Shown: positions 26,223-34,995, counted from the first letter of the stretch. The stretch is 64,000 nt of DNA from Flaviflexus salsibiostraticola (GCF_003952265.1 NZ_CP034438.1:2418001-2482000), one strand, 5' to 3'. Notes: generated by a model not told the origin, from the letters alone. Translations and numbers: made by a program.

Positions 26223-28175
26223 GTGGATGCGCCAGCCTCGCTGCTCGTCGCAGGGACACTCGTAGGACTGCTCCTACCTGGATACCTGCTGCTGCGTGGG
26301 CTGCGCATCCCGCCCATCGTCGCCCTCGGGGCTGGCCCGGCCATGCTTGCCGGGGCTCTCACACCCCTGACGATCCGCCTCACGGGCTCCCTCGCCACGG
26401 GGGATGGGTGGGCGGTGACCGCGTGGGCCGTTGCGGGCGTCATGGCGCTTGTCGGCCTCATCCTGTGGGCCCTGTCGCCTCGGCTCGCCGCCGCTGAGAG
26501 GGAGCCATCCCGGCTCCTCCTGGGAGTCGCCCTTGGTGCGCTGGTTCTCAGCTGCGTGATCACCACCTACCAGGTGCTGGACGGCATGGGCGCGCTCGAT
26601 GTCCCGCTGCAGCGGCGCGACTCGGTCTCCCACTACAACGCGATCGCCGGGATCTTCAACGAGTGGGGCACCGTCCACCCGCTCGAGACCCGCGGTTGGA
26701 TGGTCGGAGCGACCGGCTCCGTCTCCTTCTATCCATCGACCTTCCATGCGCTCGCGGCCGCCATCCCCGTCTCTCAGGCCGTCGTTGCCGGCAACGTCCT
26801 CGCCATCGTCACCACGCTCGTGTGGATCATCGGACTGACGAGCCTCGCCCGGGTGCTCTTCCCCGGGCACCCCGGCGCGTGGATCGCCGCCCCTCTCCTC
26901 ACGCTCGCCACGCTGTCCTTCCCCTTCATCCCCATGTTCCGCCAGGGGCAGTGGCCGTTCGGACTGGCGCTCGCGCTGACGCCCGGGCTGCTCGCCCTGC
27001 TCGTCCATTCGGTGCGGTCGAGGTCGATTCCCGGCGGACTGGCGGTTATCCTCGGCCTCGCGGGCATTATCAGCGCCCACCCGAGCGGGGCTGCCGTATT
27101 CGCGGCCGTGGTCTTTGCCGCGGCCCTCGTCGAACTGATCGAGCGTGCGGCCGCTCGCAGTGGCCGTGTGCGGAGGCAACCGGTCATGCCCCTCGCCGTC
27201 GCGCTGCTCATCTTTGTGGGAGGCTTAGCGGGCTCGGTCATCGCCTCTCGAGTGCCGTCTGTCATCAGTATGGGCAGCTATTCCCGGCCGCAGACTCCCG
27301 CGCTCGAGCTGACGGGCTCCATGGTGTCGTTCGGCCACTTCAGTGTGAACGAACCCTTCCCAATCGCCCCCGCCGTCGGACTCATGGTCCTCCTCATCAT
27401 CGGGTCCGCCGTCGCCGTCCGGCACCCGTCGCGGGCATTCTTCCTCGCGGGCCTCATCTTCTTCGTCTTCCTCCTCCTCACCCCGTTGGAGGCGACAATC
27501 GCCGATGTCACCGGCGCCTTCTGGTACGGAGATCCGGAACGGATTCTCGCGGTGCTATCGATGTTCACAATCCTGGCTGCCGCGCTCGGGGCCGGATGGC
27601 TCGCGGAGCGGATTGCGCCGCGCGTGTCGGGGGACCGGGAGATCGTCCGAGGCGGCGTCAGCCTCCTCATCGTCGCGCTCGCCCTGTCGATCACATGGCT
27701 CGATCGGCACCACGCCCGCGCGGATGTCATCGTGCGCGGCAACTACCAGGCGAGCTTCACCTCCCCATACTTCGTCGGCGGACCCGCGTGGAATGAAGGA
27801 GATGGTGAGTTCTGGGAGACGGCCGCGGGCATGGTCGGCGACGAGGCGGTCATGACCGACTCGGCATCGGGTGGGGTCCTCCTGCCCGCGATGGTCAATG
27901 TGCGAGCGGTCCCGGCGGTCACGACGTTCTCGTCGATGCCGCCGCACGGCCAGGAGGCGGCATGGATGCTGCGAGACCCGGACCCGCTGCCCGCCGATTC
28001 CGCTGCCTGCGTCTTTCTCCACGAGAACGACATACGCTGGATCTATCTCCAGCATGCTCGTGACACGAGGTTCGCCGCGTCCCACTTCCGGTCAACCCTC
28101 GTGGCTCCACACGGCGAGCTGGTGAAGAAGGACGGCCCGCGGGAGCTGTGGCGCATCGACGACTGCTGGAATTAG
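26223..28175 (+). CDS. DUF6541-like polytopic membrane protein, copy 2
   Basis: This 650-aa membrane protein is related to 9016-10965. Shared features are the N-terminal helix pair ending LLLPGYLLLRGLRI, an outer loop QRRDSVSHYNAIAGIFNEWG, a second loop VSFYPSTFHALAAAIPV and a soluble C-terminus (from about AWNEGDGEFWETA). It starts with GTG two bases after the dehydrogenase stop and is followed by galE after 17 bp, so all three are probably one transcript. The D...SHY loop after an early helix resembles GT-C transferases. Function as an outer-face glycosyltransferase or polymerase is inference. A Wzy-like polymerase role cannot be excluded. Confidence 0.75.
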   Translation: MDAPASLLVAGTLVGLLLPGYLLLRGLRIPPIVALGAGPAMLAGALTPLTIRLTGSLATGDGWAVTAWAVAGVMALVGLILWALSPRLAAAEREPSRLLLGVALGALVLSCVITTYQVLDGMGALDVPLQRRDSVSHYNAIAGIFNEWGTVHPLETRGWMVGATGSVSFYPSTFHALAAAIPVSQAVVAGNVLAIVTTLVWIIGLTSLARVLFPGHPGAWIAAPLLTLATLSFPFIPMFRQGQWPFGLALALTPGLLALLVHSVRSRSIPGGLAVILGLAGIISAHPSGAAVFAAVVFAAALVELIERAAARSGRVRRQPVMPLAVALLIFVGGLAGSVIASRVPSVISMGSYSRPQTPALELTGSMVSFGHFSVNEPFPIAPAVGLMVLLIIGSAVAVRHPSRAFFLAGLIFFVFLLLTPLEATIADVTGAFWYGDPERILAVLSMFTILAAALGAGWLAERIAPRVSGDREIVRGGVSLLIVALALSITWLDRHHARADVIVRGNYQASFTSPYFVGGPAWNEGDGEFWETAAGMVGDEAVMTDSASGGVLLPAMVNVRAVPAVTTFSSMPPHGQEAAWMLRDPDPLPADSAACVFLHENDIRWIYLQHARDTRFAASHFRSTLVAPHGELVKKDGPRELWRIDDCWN

Positions 28176-28192
28176 GCGACAGAGGAGAGAAG

Positions 28193-29212
28193 TTGCGAGT
28201 ACTCATCACAGGTGGAGCCGGCTACATCGGTTCGCACACAGCGGTTCAGCTGGTCGAGGCCGGGCACGAGCCCATCATCGTCGACAGCTACATCAACTCC
28301 ACACCTGGCGTGCTCGCCCGGATCGAGAAGGTGACCGGCCGGGCGGTGCCCGCCCACGAATTGGACCTCGTCGATGAGGAGGGGACGCGGGCGCTCTTCG
28401 AGGATGTTCGGCCCGATGCGGTCATTCACTTCGCCGGCCTCAAGGCCGTCGGCGAGTCGGTGGAGAAGCCCTACGACTACTACCGCAACAACCTGCAGTC
28501 GGCCCTCTCCGTCGTCGGCGGGATGATGGCAACAGGCTGCCGCACCATGATCTTCTCCTCCTCGGCCACTGTCTATGGCGAGGGCTCTGTCCCGCTCACG
28601 GAGGAGCAGTCCGACTTATCCTCGAGCAACCCCTACGGTTGGACGAAGGTGATGATCGAGCAGGTTCTCACCGACATCGCCACAGCCTCAGATCTCCGCG
28701 TGGCGCTGCTGCGGTACTTCAACCCGGTCGGCGCGCACCCGTCCGGCCTCATGGGGGAGGACCCGACGGGGATCCCCAACAACCTCATGCCCTACGTCGC
28801 CCAGGTCGCGGGCGGAAAGCGCGAGAAGCTGACGGTGTTCGGAGGCGACTATCCGACTGACGACGGCACGTGCCTACGCGACTACCTCCACGTCCTCGAC
28901 CTCGCCGACGGCCACATCGCCGCCCTCGAGAAGATCTCCGCGGAGGACATCTCCGTCCGTGCCTGGAACCTCGGCCGCGGCACTCCCGTGTCCGTCCTCG
29001 AGCTCGTTCACGCCTTCGAGCAGGCCTCGGGACAGAAGGTCGCCTACGAGATCGGGCCGCGCCGAGCGGGGGACCTCACGGCGGTCTGGGCGGACACGAC
29101 GCGGGCCCGCGAGGAGCTGGGCTGGTCGGCCGAGCGCACAGTGGAGGACATGTGCGCGGACACGTGGCGCTGGCAGAGGCTCAATCCCGACGGCTACCGC
29201 ACCGCCCTGTAG
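28193..29212 (+). CDS. galE: UDP-glucose 4-epimerase
   Basis: GalE (339 aa) interconverts UDP-glucose and UDP-galactose, or the GlcNAc/GalNAc forms. It is an extended SDR enzyme with RVLITGGAGYIGSH at the N-terminus, IHFAGLKAVGESVEKP, SSSATVYGEG, the YGWTK (YxxxK) active site and LRYFNPVGAHPSG. The start is a TTG at 28193 with GAGGAGAG just upstream; this is the only start that keeps the Rossmann strand at the right place. It is last in the 24919-29212 unit. Presence of galE beside glycosyltransferases suggests Gal, or a sugar derived from it, in the polymer. Confidence 0.95.
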   Translation: MRVLITGGAGYIGSHTAVQLVEAGHEPIIVDSYINSTPGVLARIEKVTGRAVPAHELDLVDEEGTRALFEDVRPDAVIHFAGLKAVGESVEKPYDYYRNNLQSALSVVGGMMATGCRTMIFSSSATVYGEGSVPLTEEQSDLSSSNPYGWTKVMIEQVLTDIATASDLRVALLRYFNPVGAHPSGLMGEDPTGIPNNLMPYVAQVAGGKREKLTVFGGDYPTDDGTCLRDYLHVLDLADGHIAALEKISAEDISVRAWNLGRGTPVSVLELVHAFEQASGQKVAYEIGPRRAGDLTAVWADTTRAREELGWSAERTVEDMCADTWRWQRLNPDGYRTAL

Positions 29213-29429
29213 GGGAGCCGCGTCCACGCTCATCGCGCGCACGAAAATGCTCAACGCGCCGCAACTCACCATGACTCGCGGCTATTCATGCAGGTCAGCG
29301 CTTTGCGGGCGGGTATGACGTAAATCACAATCGGCATTTCTTGGCGGGAATTCCCAGTGTTTGCCCGGTTGGCGTTCAGGACCATTCCTGAAACCGGGTT
29401 GTCACATCGTTATCATCTGTCACACTGCT

Positions 29430-29446
29430 TTATGTACGCTACATAA
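29430..29446. promoter_or_regulatory. AT-rich 17-bp dyad before the amidase
   Basis: TTATGTA and TACATAA form a perfect inverted repeat with a CGC spacer, directly upstream of the AAGGGA ribosome site of the amidase gene. It is unusually AT-rich for this DNA and could be an operator or an RNA hairpin over the leader. TACGCT inside it also resembles a -10. Confidence 0.45.
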
Positions 29447-29457
29447 GGGAGTTCCGT

Positions 29458-31104
29458 ATGAGAGTCCGCGCAGCGGTCCTTGGCTCTGCCCTGATCCTGG
29501 CGCCGACGGCAGCGATCGCAGAACCAGCAGAGGGCACCGCAGTCATCAGCCTGCTCGACGCAGGCGCCACCGAACCATTGGCCGACTCTCCCTCCGAGAG
29601 CGCCGGCTATCAGCTTCTCACCGAGCCGCTCGCGGCCGATGAATTCTTCGTCGCGGGGGTCACCTGGGAGGGGGCCGCCCCGCACTCCGTCGAGATCCGC
29701 GCCCTCGAGCAGGACGAATGGGGGGACTGGTACGCCCTGGAGATCGAGGCCGACGATGAGGGTCGGGATGGAACCGAGCCCTACATCGCAGGCGGCGCCT
29801 TCGGCATCCAGGTCCGCGTCAGCGGCGAGGTCCTCCCCGAGGCCCTCGATCTCGCTCTGTCGAATGGCAGGGGCGGTGACTCCCCGAGCACGGAGATCCC
29901 CGATGAGGCGGCCGTTGCCCCTCAGCCGGGCAGCGAGATGGAGGAGGCGATCAACGCCGACGAGGTGGCTCCAGAGCCGCTCCTCGACGCCCACACCGCC
30001 ACCACCTCCTCCTTCACCGCTGGGGATGCCGTTCAGGCTGTCCCGGCCTCCCTCGCGCTTCCGATGAGTCCGTCGACGCTGACGGTGCCGGCGCCCCGCG
30101 TCGTCACCCGCGCTCAGTGGGGCGAGACACGGGTCCCGCCGCTCTGGCGCCCGTCCTACGCGAACCTCGGTGGCGCCGTTATCCACCACACAGCCGGTTC
30201 GAACAGTTACACGGCAGCCCAGGCCCCGTCCGTCGTCCAGAGCGTCCACGACTACCACACGTACAGCTGGGGTCGCGGCTGGGACGACATCGGCTACAAC
30301 TTCCTCATCGACCGGTTCGGCACGATCTACGAGGGCAGGTACGGCACCCTCTCGTCGACCGCGGGGAAGATGGTCGTCGGCGGCCACGCGGCGCCAGCGA
30401 ACACCGGGTCGGTCGGCATCTCCGTCATGGGCACGTACACGGGCACCGTCCAGCCGTCCGCGTCGTCGATGACGGCGATCGAGGACATCGTCGCCTGGCA
30501 GTTCTCCCGGGCCGGTGTCGACCCGCGGGGTACATGGACGTTCTACAACAGCAGGCTCGGCCGCAACTCGACCGTCCCCGCTGTCCTCGGACACCGCGAC
30601 GTCTCCTCGACTGTCTGCCCCGGCAACATCTACCCGCTTCTCTCCTCGGTGCGGGCGAATGCCGCCCTGAAGATCGAGAGCGCACGCAAGCCGCAGCGCG
30701 GGGACAACGACATCGCCATCTACAAGACGAACGACTTCAGCCCGACCGCCAACGAGTACCAGTACTTCGGTAAGTCGGGCGACGAGGTGTACGTCGGCAA
30801 CGTCCTCGGCAACGGCGACCTGCCCTTCATCCGTCGCGGCAACACCTTCATCTTCGCCGAGGGGCCGACCTCGCCGACGACGACCCGCACCCACGTCCTC
30901 GGGACCGCCGGCCAGGAGGTCTACACCGGCGATATCGATGGCACAGGCAGGGAGGCGGTCATCCTCCGCTCCGGCAACAGGTTCGACATCTACCAGAACC
31001 CCGCCTCCAACCGACCGACGAAGTCGATCAACTATGGTCGCGCGGGCGACGAGGTGTTCGTCTTCGACTGGGATGGCGATGGGATGGACGAGATCGCGGT
31101 CTGA
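29458..31104 (+). CDS. Secreted PGRP-type amidase, truncated by IS insertion
   Basis: This is a secreted N-acetylmuramoyl-L-alanine amidase-like protein, 548 aa as it stands. It has a signal peptide (cleavage near AAIA-EPA, residue 21), an Asp/Glu-rich N-terminal domain, an amidase_2/PGRP domain (about 217-405), and two and a half C-terminal repeats of the form YGR-GDEV-GDWDGDG. Zinc ligands are H243 (IHHTAG), H379 (GHRD) and C387 (STVCPG). The amidase would cut peptidoglycan stem peptides. The IS begins at 31102 and its first three bases make an immediate TGA stop, so no foreign residues are added. The intact gene would encode 644 aa. The catalytic domain is complete and may still work. Confidence 0.9.
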   Translation: MRVRAAVLGSALILAPTAAIAEPAEGTAVISLLDAGATEPLADSPSESAGYQLLTEPLAADEFFVAGVTWEGAAPHSVEIRALEQDEWGDWYALEIEADDEGRDGTEPYIAGGAFGIQVRVSGEVLPEALDLALSNGRGGDSPSTEIPDEAAVAPQPGSEMEEAINADEVAPEPLLDAHTATTSSFTAGDAVQAVPASLALPMSPSTLTVPAPRVVTRAQWGETRVPPLWRPSYANLGGAVIHHTAGSNSYTAAQAPSVVQSVHDYHTYSWGRGWDDIGYNFLIDRFGTIYEGRYGTLSSTAGKMVVGGHAAPANTGSVGISVMGTYTGTVQPSASSMTAIEDIVAWQFSRAGVDPRGTWTFYNSRLGRNSTVPAVLGHRDVSSTVCPGNIYPLLSSVRANAALKIESARKPQRGDNDIAIYKTNDFSPTANEYQYFGKSGDEVYVGNVLGNGDLPFIRRGNTFIFAEGPTSPTTTRTHVLGTAGQEVYTGDIDGTGREAVILRSGNRFDIYQNPASNRPTKSINYGRAGDEVFVFDWDGDGMDEIAV

Positions 31105-31132
31105 ATCGCTCTGGGTTTGATGGAGGCTCTTT

Positions 31133-32053
31133 TTATTTGATTCCGATCAGCACGTTGGGGGTGCTGGTAGCAGTGTAGTGGGTGTTCTCGAACTCGATCG
31201 GTGGTACGTCTCCGAGGTAGCCGTGAAGGCGTTCAGTGTTGTGCCAGTGGACCCAGCCCAGGGTGGCCAGTTCTAGATCCTCGATCGTCTTCCACGGACC
31301 CGGATGTGCCGGCCCGCGCACGAGCTCGGTCTTGTAGTATCCGTTAACCGTCTCAGCCAGAGCGTTGTCGTAGCTATCGCCAACAGTACCGATCGAGGGA
31401 ACAGCGCCGATCTCCGCTAGTCTCTCGCCGTAGCGAATGGACGTAAATTGACTGCCTGCATCGCTGTGACACCGAAGCCCGGGCAGGTGAGTCCCGCGCG
31501 ACCAGCGGGCCATCTCGATCGCATCGAGGACCATGGGTGTGCGCATATGCGAGGCGACTCGCCAGCCGACGATCATGCGGGAGTAGACGTCGATGATGAA
31601 GCACACATACGCGATCCCGGCCCAGGTGGCAACGAATGTCAGATCGGTGACCCACAGCTGATTCGGGCCTGTGGCGGTGAAATCACGGTCGACCAAGTCA
31701 GGATGCCGAGGGACAGTCGCATCACGGTGAGTGGTTCGGACTTTCTTGGTCCGTCGTGCCCCTTCGATCCCTGCTGCTCGCATAAGACGGGCGGTCTGAT
31801 CGCGGCCGATATCGATTCCCGCACGGCGTGCAGCCTTCCACAGCTTCCGCACTCCATAGACGCTGTAGTTCGCTTCCCACAGCTCAAACAGCTGGGGAAT
31901 CAGCTCCGCGTCCCGGATCGCACGAGCAGAGGGGCCACGTTTCTTCGCGGCGTAGTACGTGCTTGGAGCCACCTGCAATACCCTGCAGATGGACTCGACT
32001 CCAAGACGGCGCCCGGCCACAATATCGTCCCTATTTAAGTCGATGAAGGCCAC
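31133..32053 (-). CDS. IS3-family transposase OrfB
   Basis: This 306-aa catalytic subunit has an N-terminal HTH_21-like part (RLGVESICRVLQVAPSTYYA) and an RNase H-like integrase core. The DDE residues lie in LWVTDLTFV, HSDAGSQFTS and NALAETVNGYYK. It cuts and joins the IS ends. The GTG start shares one base with the OrfA stop (TAGTG), and OrfB is in the -1 frame relative to OrfA, so it can be made by reinitiation or as a -1 frameshift fusion. No disabling mutation is visible. Confidence 0.93.
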   Translation of the reverse strand: MAFIDLNRDDIVAGRRLGVESICRVLQVAPSTYYAAKKRGPSARAIRDAELIPQLFELWEANYSVYGVRKLWKAARRAGIDIGRDQTARLMRAAGIEGARRTKKVRTTHRDATVPRHPDLVDRDFTATGPNQLWVTDLTFVATWAGIAYVCFIIDVYSRMIVGWRVASHMRTPMVLDAIEMARWSRGTHLPGLRCHSDAGSQFTSIRYGERLAEIGAVPSIGTVGDSYDNALAETVNGYYKTELVRGPAHPGPWKTIEDLELATLGWVHWHNTERLHGYLGDVPPIEFENTHYTATSTPNVLIGIK

Positions 32054-32397
32054 TATTTCTTGTGTTGGCGGTCGAGTTCCGCCCCGAAGAAAGACGCTGC
32101 GCGTTTGAGGATCTCGTTGGCCCGGCGCAGCTCGCGGTTCTCCTGCTCAAGCTCGAGCAGACGGCGGGCCTCATCAGTGCTCACACCAGGGAGGTGGCCA
32201 TCGTCGATATCGGCCTGACGCACCCAGGTGCGTACCGATTCTGGGCCGTATCCGAGCTGATCGGCAACTCTTTTGACCGTGCCGTTCTTCGTGCCCAGCT
32301 CTTTACGTAAGGCGCGCACCATGCGCACCGCTGCCGCCTTTTCCTCTGGTGAATACCGCCGCTGCGAGGCGCGTCCGGGATTGTTCATAACTGACAT
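32053..32397 (-). CDS. IS3-family OrfA
   Basis: This 114-aa DNA-binding subunit has a helix-turn-helix (about residues 12-60, RYSPEEKAAAVRMV to ESVRTWVRQADID) followed by a leucine-zipper-like coiled coil (LLELEQENRELRRANEILKRA) and the AELDRQHKK end. The ATG at 32397 has AAGGA seven bases upstream. In-frame codons further upstream lie in the terminal repeat. It recognises the IS ends and regulates or forms the fused transposase. Confidence 0.88.
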   Translation of the reverse strand: MSVMNNPGRASQRRYSPEEKAAAVRMVRALRKELGTKNGTVKRVADQLGYGPESVRTWVRQADIDDGHLPGVSTDEARRLLELEQENRELRRANEILKRAASFFGAELDRQHKK

Positions 32398-32451
32398 TAT
32401 TCCATCCTTGTTTCCAAGCTCAGGAATCTCCATCAAACCCAGAGCGATTCA

Positions 32452-32745
32452 GTCCGCCGTGGGAACACCTTCTACCTCAAGTGGACCGTCAACTCCGGCA
32501 ACGCCGATCGCGAGATCAATTACGGCCGGCCTGGCGATGAGGTCTATGTCGGCCGCTGGTCGTCGACCGCGAACGAGACGATCACCGTCCGCCGCGGCAT
32601 CCGCTACTACATGAGCTACTCCAATGTCTCAGGGAACGCGGACAGGGAGTTCGACTACGGCCGGGCCACCGACCAGGTCGTCGTCGGCGACTGGAACCGC
32701 AATGGCAGGGATGGTCTCGGCGTCGTCCGCGACCTCACGAAATAG
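32452..32745 (+). pseudogene. 3' fragment of the amidase gene
   Basis: The reading frame from the duplicated GTC encodes the last 97 residues of the interrupted amidase: RRGNTFYLKW, SGNADREINYGRPGDEVYVG, another RRG-x-YY repeat and GDWNRNGRDGLGVVRDLTK before the stop. It completes the third repeat and adds one more. It has no start or ribosome site of its own, so it is probably not translated. Such repeats are likely to mediate wall or polymer binding. Confidence 0.92.
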
Positions 32746-32772
32746 TCGCTGATTCGCAGCCGATCCAGGAGA

Positions 32773-32796
32773 GTCGTGCGCCGCAGGGCGCACGAC
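32773..32796. terminator. Hairpin downstream of the amidase
   Basis: GTCGTGCGCC (32773-32782) and GGCGCACGAC (32787-32796) form a perfect 10-bp stem with a GCAG loop. No T tract follows, so it is a GC-rich, actinobacterial-style terminator candidate for the amidase transcript. Confidence 0.6.
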
Positions 32797-32910
32797 CCTC
32801 GTGGTTTGAGCGGGCGGCGAGCTGCTTCTGCTACCGGCCGCGGGAGCTCGGTAGTGACGGGAATGACGCTCGGTGGCGCCTCCGAGGATCGTGTGACAGG
32901 CGAGGCTCGC

Positions 32911-32916
32911 TAGAAT
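32911..32916 (+). promoter_or_regulatory. Candidate -10 of the Wzm/Wzt operon
   Basis: TAGAAT lies 42 bases before the TTG start of the permease, which has GGGGAGGA as ribosome site. It follows the amidase hairpin and is the best promoter candidate for the export operon. A -35 was not found at 16-18 bases. Confidence 0.45.
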
Positions 32917-32958
32917 GAGCGGAGGCTGAGACCAGCCGGCGAACGATAGGGGAGGACC

Positions 32959-33792
32959 TTGTCAATATTCTCCGACCTCAAGGGGTCGCGCGAGCTTCTT
33001 GAGAACCTCACAATGAGAGAGGTCAAGGGCAAGTACAAGCGGACCGCGCTCGGCCAGCTCTGGTCGCTGGCGAACCCGATCGCCCTCATGATCGTCTACT
33101 CGTTCGTGTTCGCGATCGTCATCCGCGTCCAGCCTGCGCCCGGCGACCCCTCGGGCCTCGACCTCTTCGTCCTGTGGCTCATGTGCGCCCTGCTGCCGTG
33201 GATCTTCTTCTCCGGTGTCATCACCGGCTCGATGGCGACCGTGGTCGGCAACGAGAACCTCATCAAGAAGGTCTACTTCCCCCGCTCGATCCTCGTCTTC
33301 GCGAACACGCTGTCGGCGCTCTACCAGCACGTGTGGGAGATGGTCATCCTCGTCATCGTCATCCTCCTGCTCGGCAGCAACATCCTCATCTACATCCCGC
33401 TCGTCGCGGTGACGATGATCCTGCTCGCCCTCTTCGCGACAGGGCTCGGGCTCATCTTCTCGATTGCGAATGTCTACTTCCGCGACGTCCAGCACTTCGC
33501 CGGAATCCTGTTCCAGCTCTGGTTCTACGCGAGCCCGATCGTCTACCCGGCCGAGCTCGTCCGCGAGCAGTCCGACAGCTTCGGCCCGATCATCGGCTCC
33601 ATCACCATCGAGAACCTCTACTACCTCAACCCGTTCATCCACTTCGCCGAGATCTTCCGGAACCTCCTCTACGACGCGAGGTGGCCGGACTGGGGCCAGT
33701 TCGGCCTTGTCGCCGCCGGGTCGATCGCGATCTTCTTCATCGGGTGGAAGATCTTCGACCGCCACCAGGATCATCTCGCGGAGGTGCTGTGA
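32959..33792 (+). CDS. wzm: ABC-2 polysaccharide export permease, Wzm-like
   Basis: This 277-aa membrane subunit has six hydrophobic segments. The amphipathic N-terminus (LTMREVKGKYKRTALGQLWSLANP) is the usual coupling region of Wzm/TagG proteins, and the IKKVYFPRSILVF motif is also typical. With Wzt it exports completed undecaprenyl- or decaprenyl-PP-linked polysaccharide. It starts with TTG after a strong ribosome site. The Wzt gene begins within its stop codon (TGATG). It is the second ABC exporter in the window, so two export routes exist. Confidence 0.92.
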   Translation: MSIFSDLKGSRELLENLTMREVKGKYKRTALGQLWSLANPIALMIVYSFVFAIVIRVQPAPGDPSGLDLFVLWLMCALLPWIFFSGVITGSMATVVGNENLIKKVYFPRSILVFANTLSALYQHVWEMVILVIVILLLGSNILIYIPLVAVTMILLALFATGLGLIFSIANVYFRDVQHFAGILFQLWFYASPIVYPAELVREQSDSFGPIIGSITIENLYYLNPFIHFAEIFRNLLYDARWPDWGQFGLVAAGSIAIFFIGWKIFDRHQDHLAEVL

Positions 33793-34994
33793 TGAACGAG
33801 ATCGCTGTCTCTGTCCAGAACGTGTCGAAGAGCTTCAAGATCTACAAGGAGCTCAACAGGACACTGAAGTCCGCGATCATCCGCCGGCGCCGCTCCGTCG
33901 CCGAGGACTTCCAGGCGCTCAACGATGTGAGCTTCGAGATCGAGAAGGGCTCGACCTTCGCCCTCGTCGGCGACAACGGCTCCGGCAAGTCGACCCTGCT
34001 CAAGTGCATGGCGAAGATCCTCGTCCCCAACAGCGGAACGATCGTGGCCGATGGCCGATTGGCGGCGATGCTCGAGGTGGGCTCCGGCTTCCATCCTGAG
34101 CTGTCGGGCCGGGAGAACGTCTACCTCAACGGGTCGATCCTGGGCATGTCCCGCGCCGAGCTCGATGCCCGCTTCGACGAGATCGTCGACTTCTCGGGCG
34201 TCGAGGAGTTCATCGATCAGCCGGTGAAGAACTATTCGTCCGGCATGTACGTGCGGCTCGGCTTCTCGGTCGCCATCCACACCCGTCCCGACATCCTCCT
34301 TGTCGATGAGATCCTCGCGGTCGGCGATGCGGCCTTCCAGGACAAGTGCACGAAGAAATTCGCCGACCTGCGCAACGATGGCAAGACCGTCGTCGTCGTC
34401 TCCCACTCGATCCCGCAGCTGCGGGCGATGGCGGACCATGCGGCGTGGCTGCAGGATGGTGACCTCGTCGAGGTCGGCTCCGCCCGCACCGTCATCGAGC
34501 GCTACGGCGACTCGACGAAGAAGGGCGTCCGCATTGACTCCGATGGGCGGGTCCGGTGGGGCTCCGGCGAGGCGCTCGTCGAGCGCGTCGAGGTGCTCGA
34601 CTCGGAGGGCCAGCCCGCCGACTACCTCGTTGCTACGGGCGACCGGCTCACGCTGCGGCTCCACTACAACGCCAGCCAGCGGATCGAGCGGCCGGTCTTC
34701 GGATTCAGCATGGAGGCGCTCGACGGAACCTATCTTTGGGGGAACAACACCCGCGACCTCGAGTTCCATATCGACCATATCGAGGGCCGGGGCGCCATCG
34801 ACCTCACGATCCCCCGCCTCTACCTCCAGCCCGGCCAGTACGTCTTCCACGGTTCCATCGTCAACACGACGACCGAGCATGTGTATGACTATGTCCGGGA
34901 GGCCGCCGCCATCGGCGTCAAGCGCGGCACCCCCTTCGAATCGGGTGGCTTCGTCATTCTTGATGGCCGCTGGTCGACACCGGCGGGAGCCTGA
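33792..34994 (+). CDS. wzt: Polysaccharide ABC transporter ATPase with C-terminal domain, Wzt-like
   Basis: This 400-aa protein has an ATPase domain (residues 1-240) with Walker A GDNGSGKST (60-68), signature YSSGMYVRLGF (148-158), Walker B ILLVDEILAVGD (168-179) and H-loop SHS (204-206). A C-terminal beta-sandwich (about 250-400; LRLHYNASQRIERPVFGFSM, VFHGSIVNTT) matches the Wzt carbohydrate-binding domain. That domain reads the non-reducing end of the finished chain, so export would need a terminal mark. None of the known terminal methyl- or phosphate-adding enzymes is visible nearby. It overlaps Wzm by one base. Confidence 0.93.
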   Translation: MNEIAVSVQNVSKSFKIYKELNRTLKSAIIRRRRSVAEDFQALNDVSFEIEKGSTFALVGDNGSGKSTLLKCMAKILVPNSGTIVADGRLAAMLEVGSGFHPELSGRENVYLNGSILGMSRAELDARFDEIVDFSGVEEFIDQPVKNYSSGMYVRLGFSVAIHTRPDILLVDEILAVGDAAFQDKCTKKFADLRNDGKTVVVVSHSIPQLRAMADHAAWLQDGDLVEVGSARTVIERYGDSTKKGVRIDSDGRVRWGSGEALVERVEVLDSEGQPADYLVATGDRLTLRLHYNASQRIERPVFGFSMEALDGTYLWGNNTRDLEFHIDHIEGRGAIDLTIPRLYLQPGQYVFHGSIVNTTTEHVYDYVREAAAIGVKRGTPFESGGFVILDGRWSTPAGA

Positions 34995-34995
34995 C

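Larger units (their letters stand above)
31102..32451 (-). mobile_element. IS3-family insertion sequence, 1350 bp
   Basis: The element has 24-bp perfect terminal inverted repeats (31102-31125 and 32428-32451) beginning TGAATCGCTC, and a 3-bp target duplication GTC (31099-31101 and 32452-32454). It carries orfA and orfB on the minus strand. Removing the element and one GTC copy rejoins the amidase gene in frame (GCG GTC CGC CGT), which proves the boundaries. Perfect ends and intact genes suggest recent insertion. Confidence 0.95.

Noticed and set aside
24784..26259. 491-codon minus-strand open frame opposite the WbpA-like gene
   Set aside because: Asp/Val/Gly-rich shadow. The dehydrogenase motifs on the plus strand are unmistakable.
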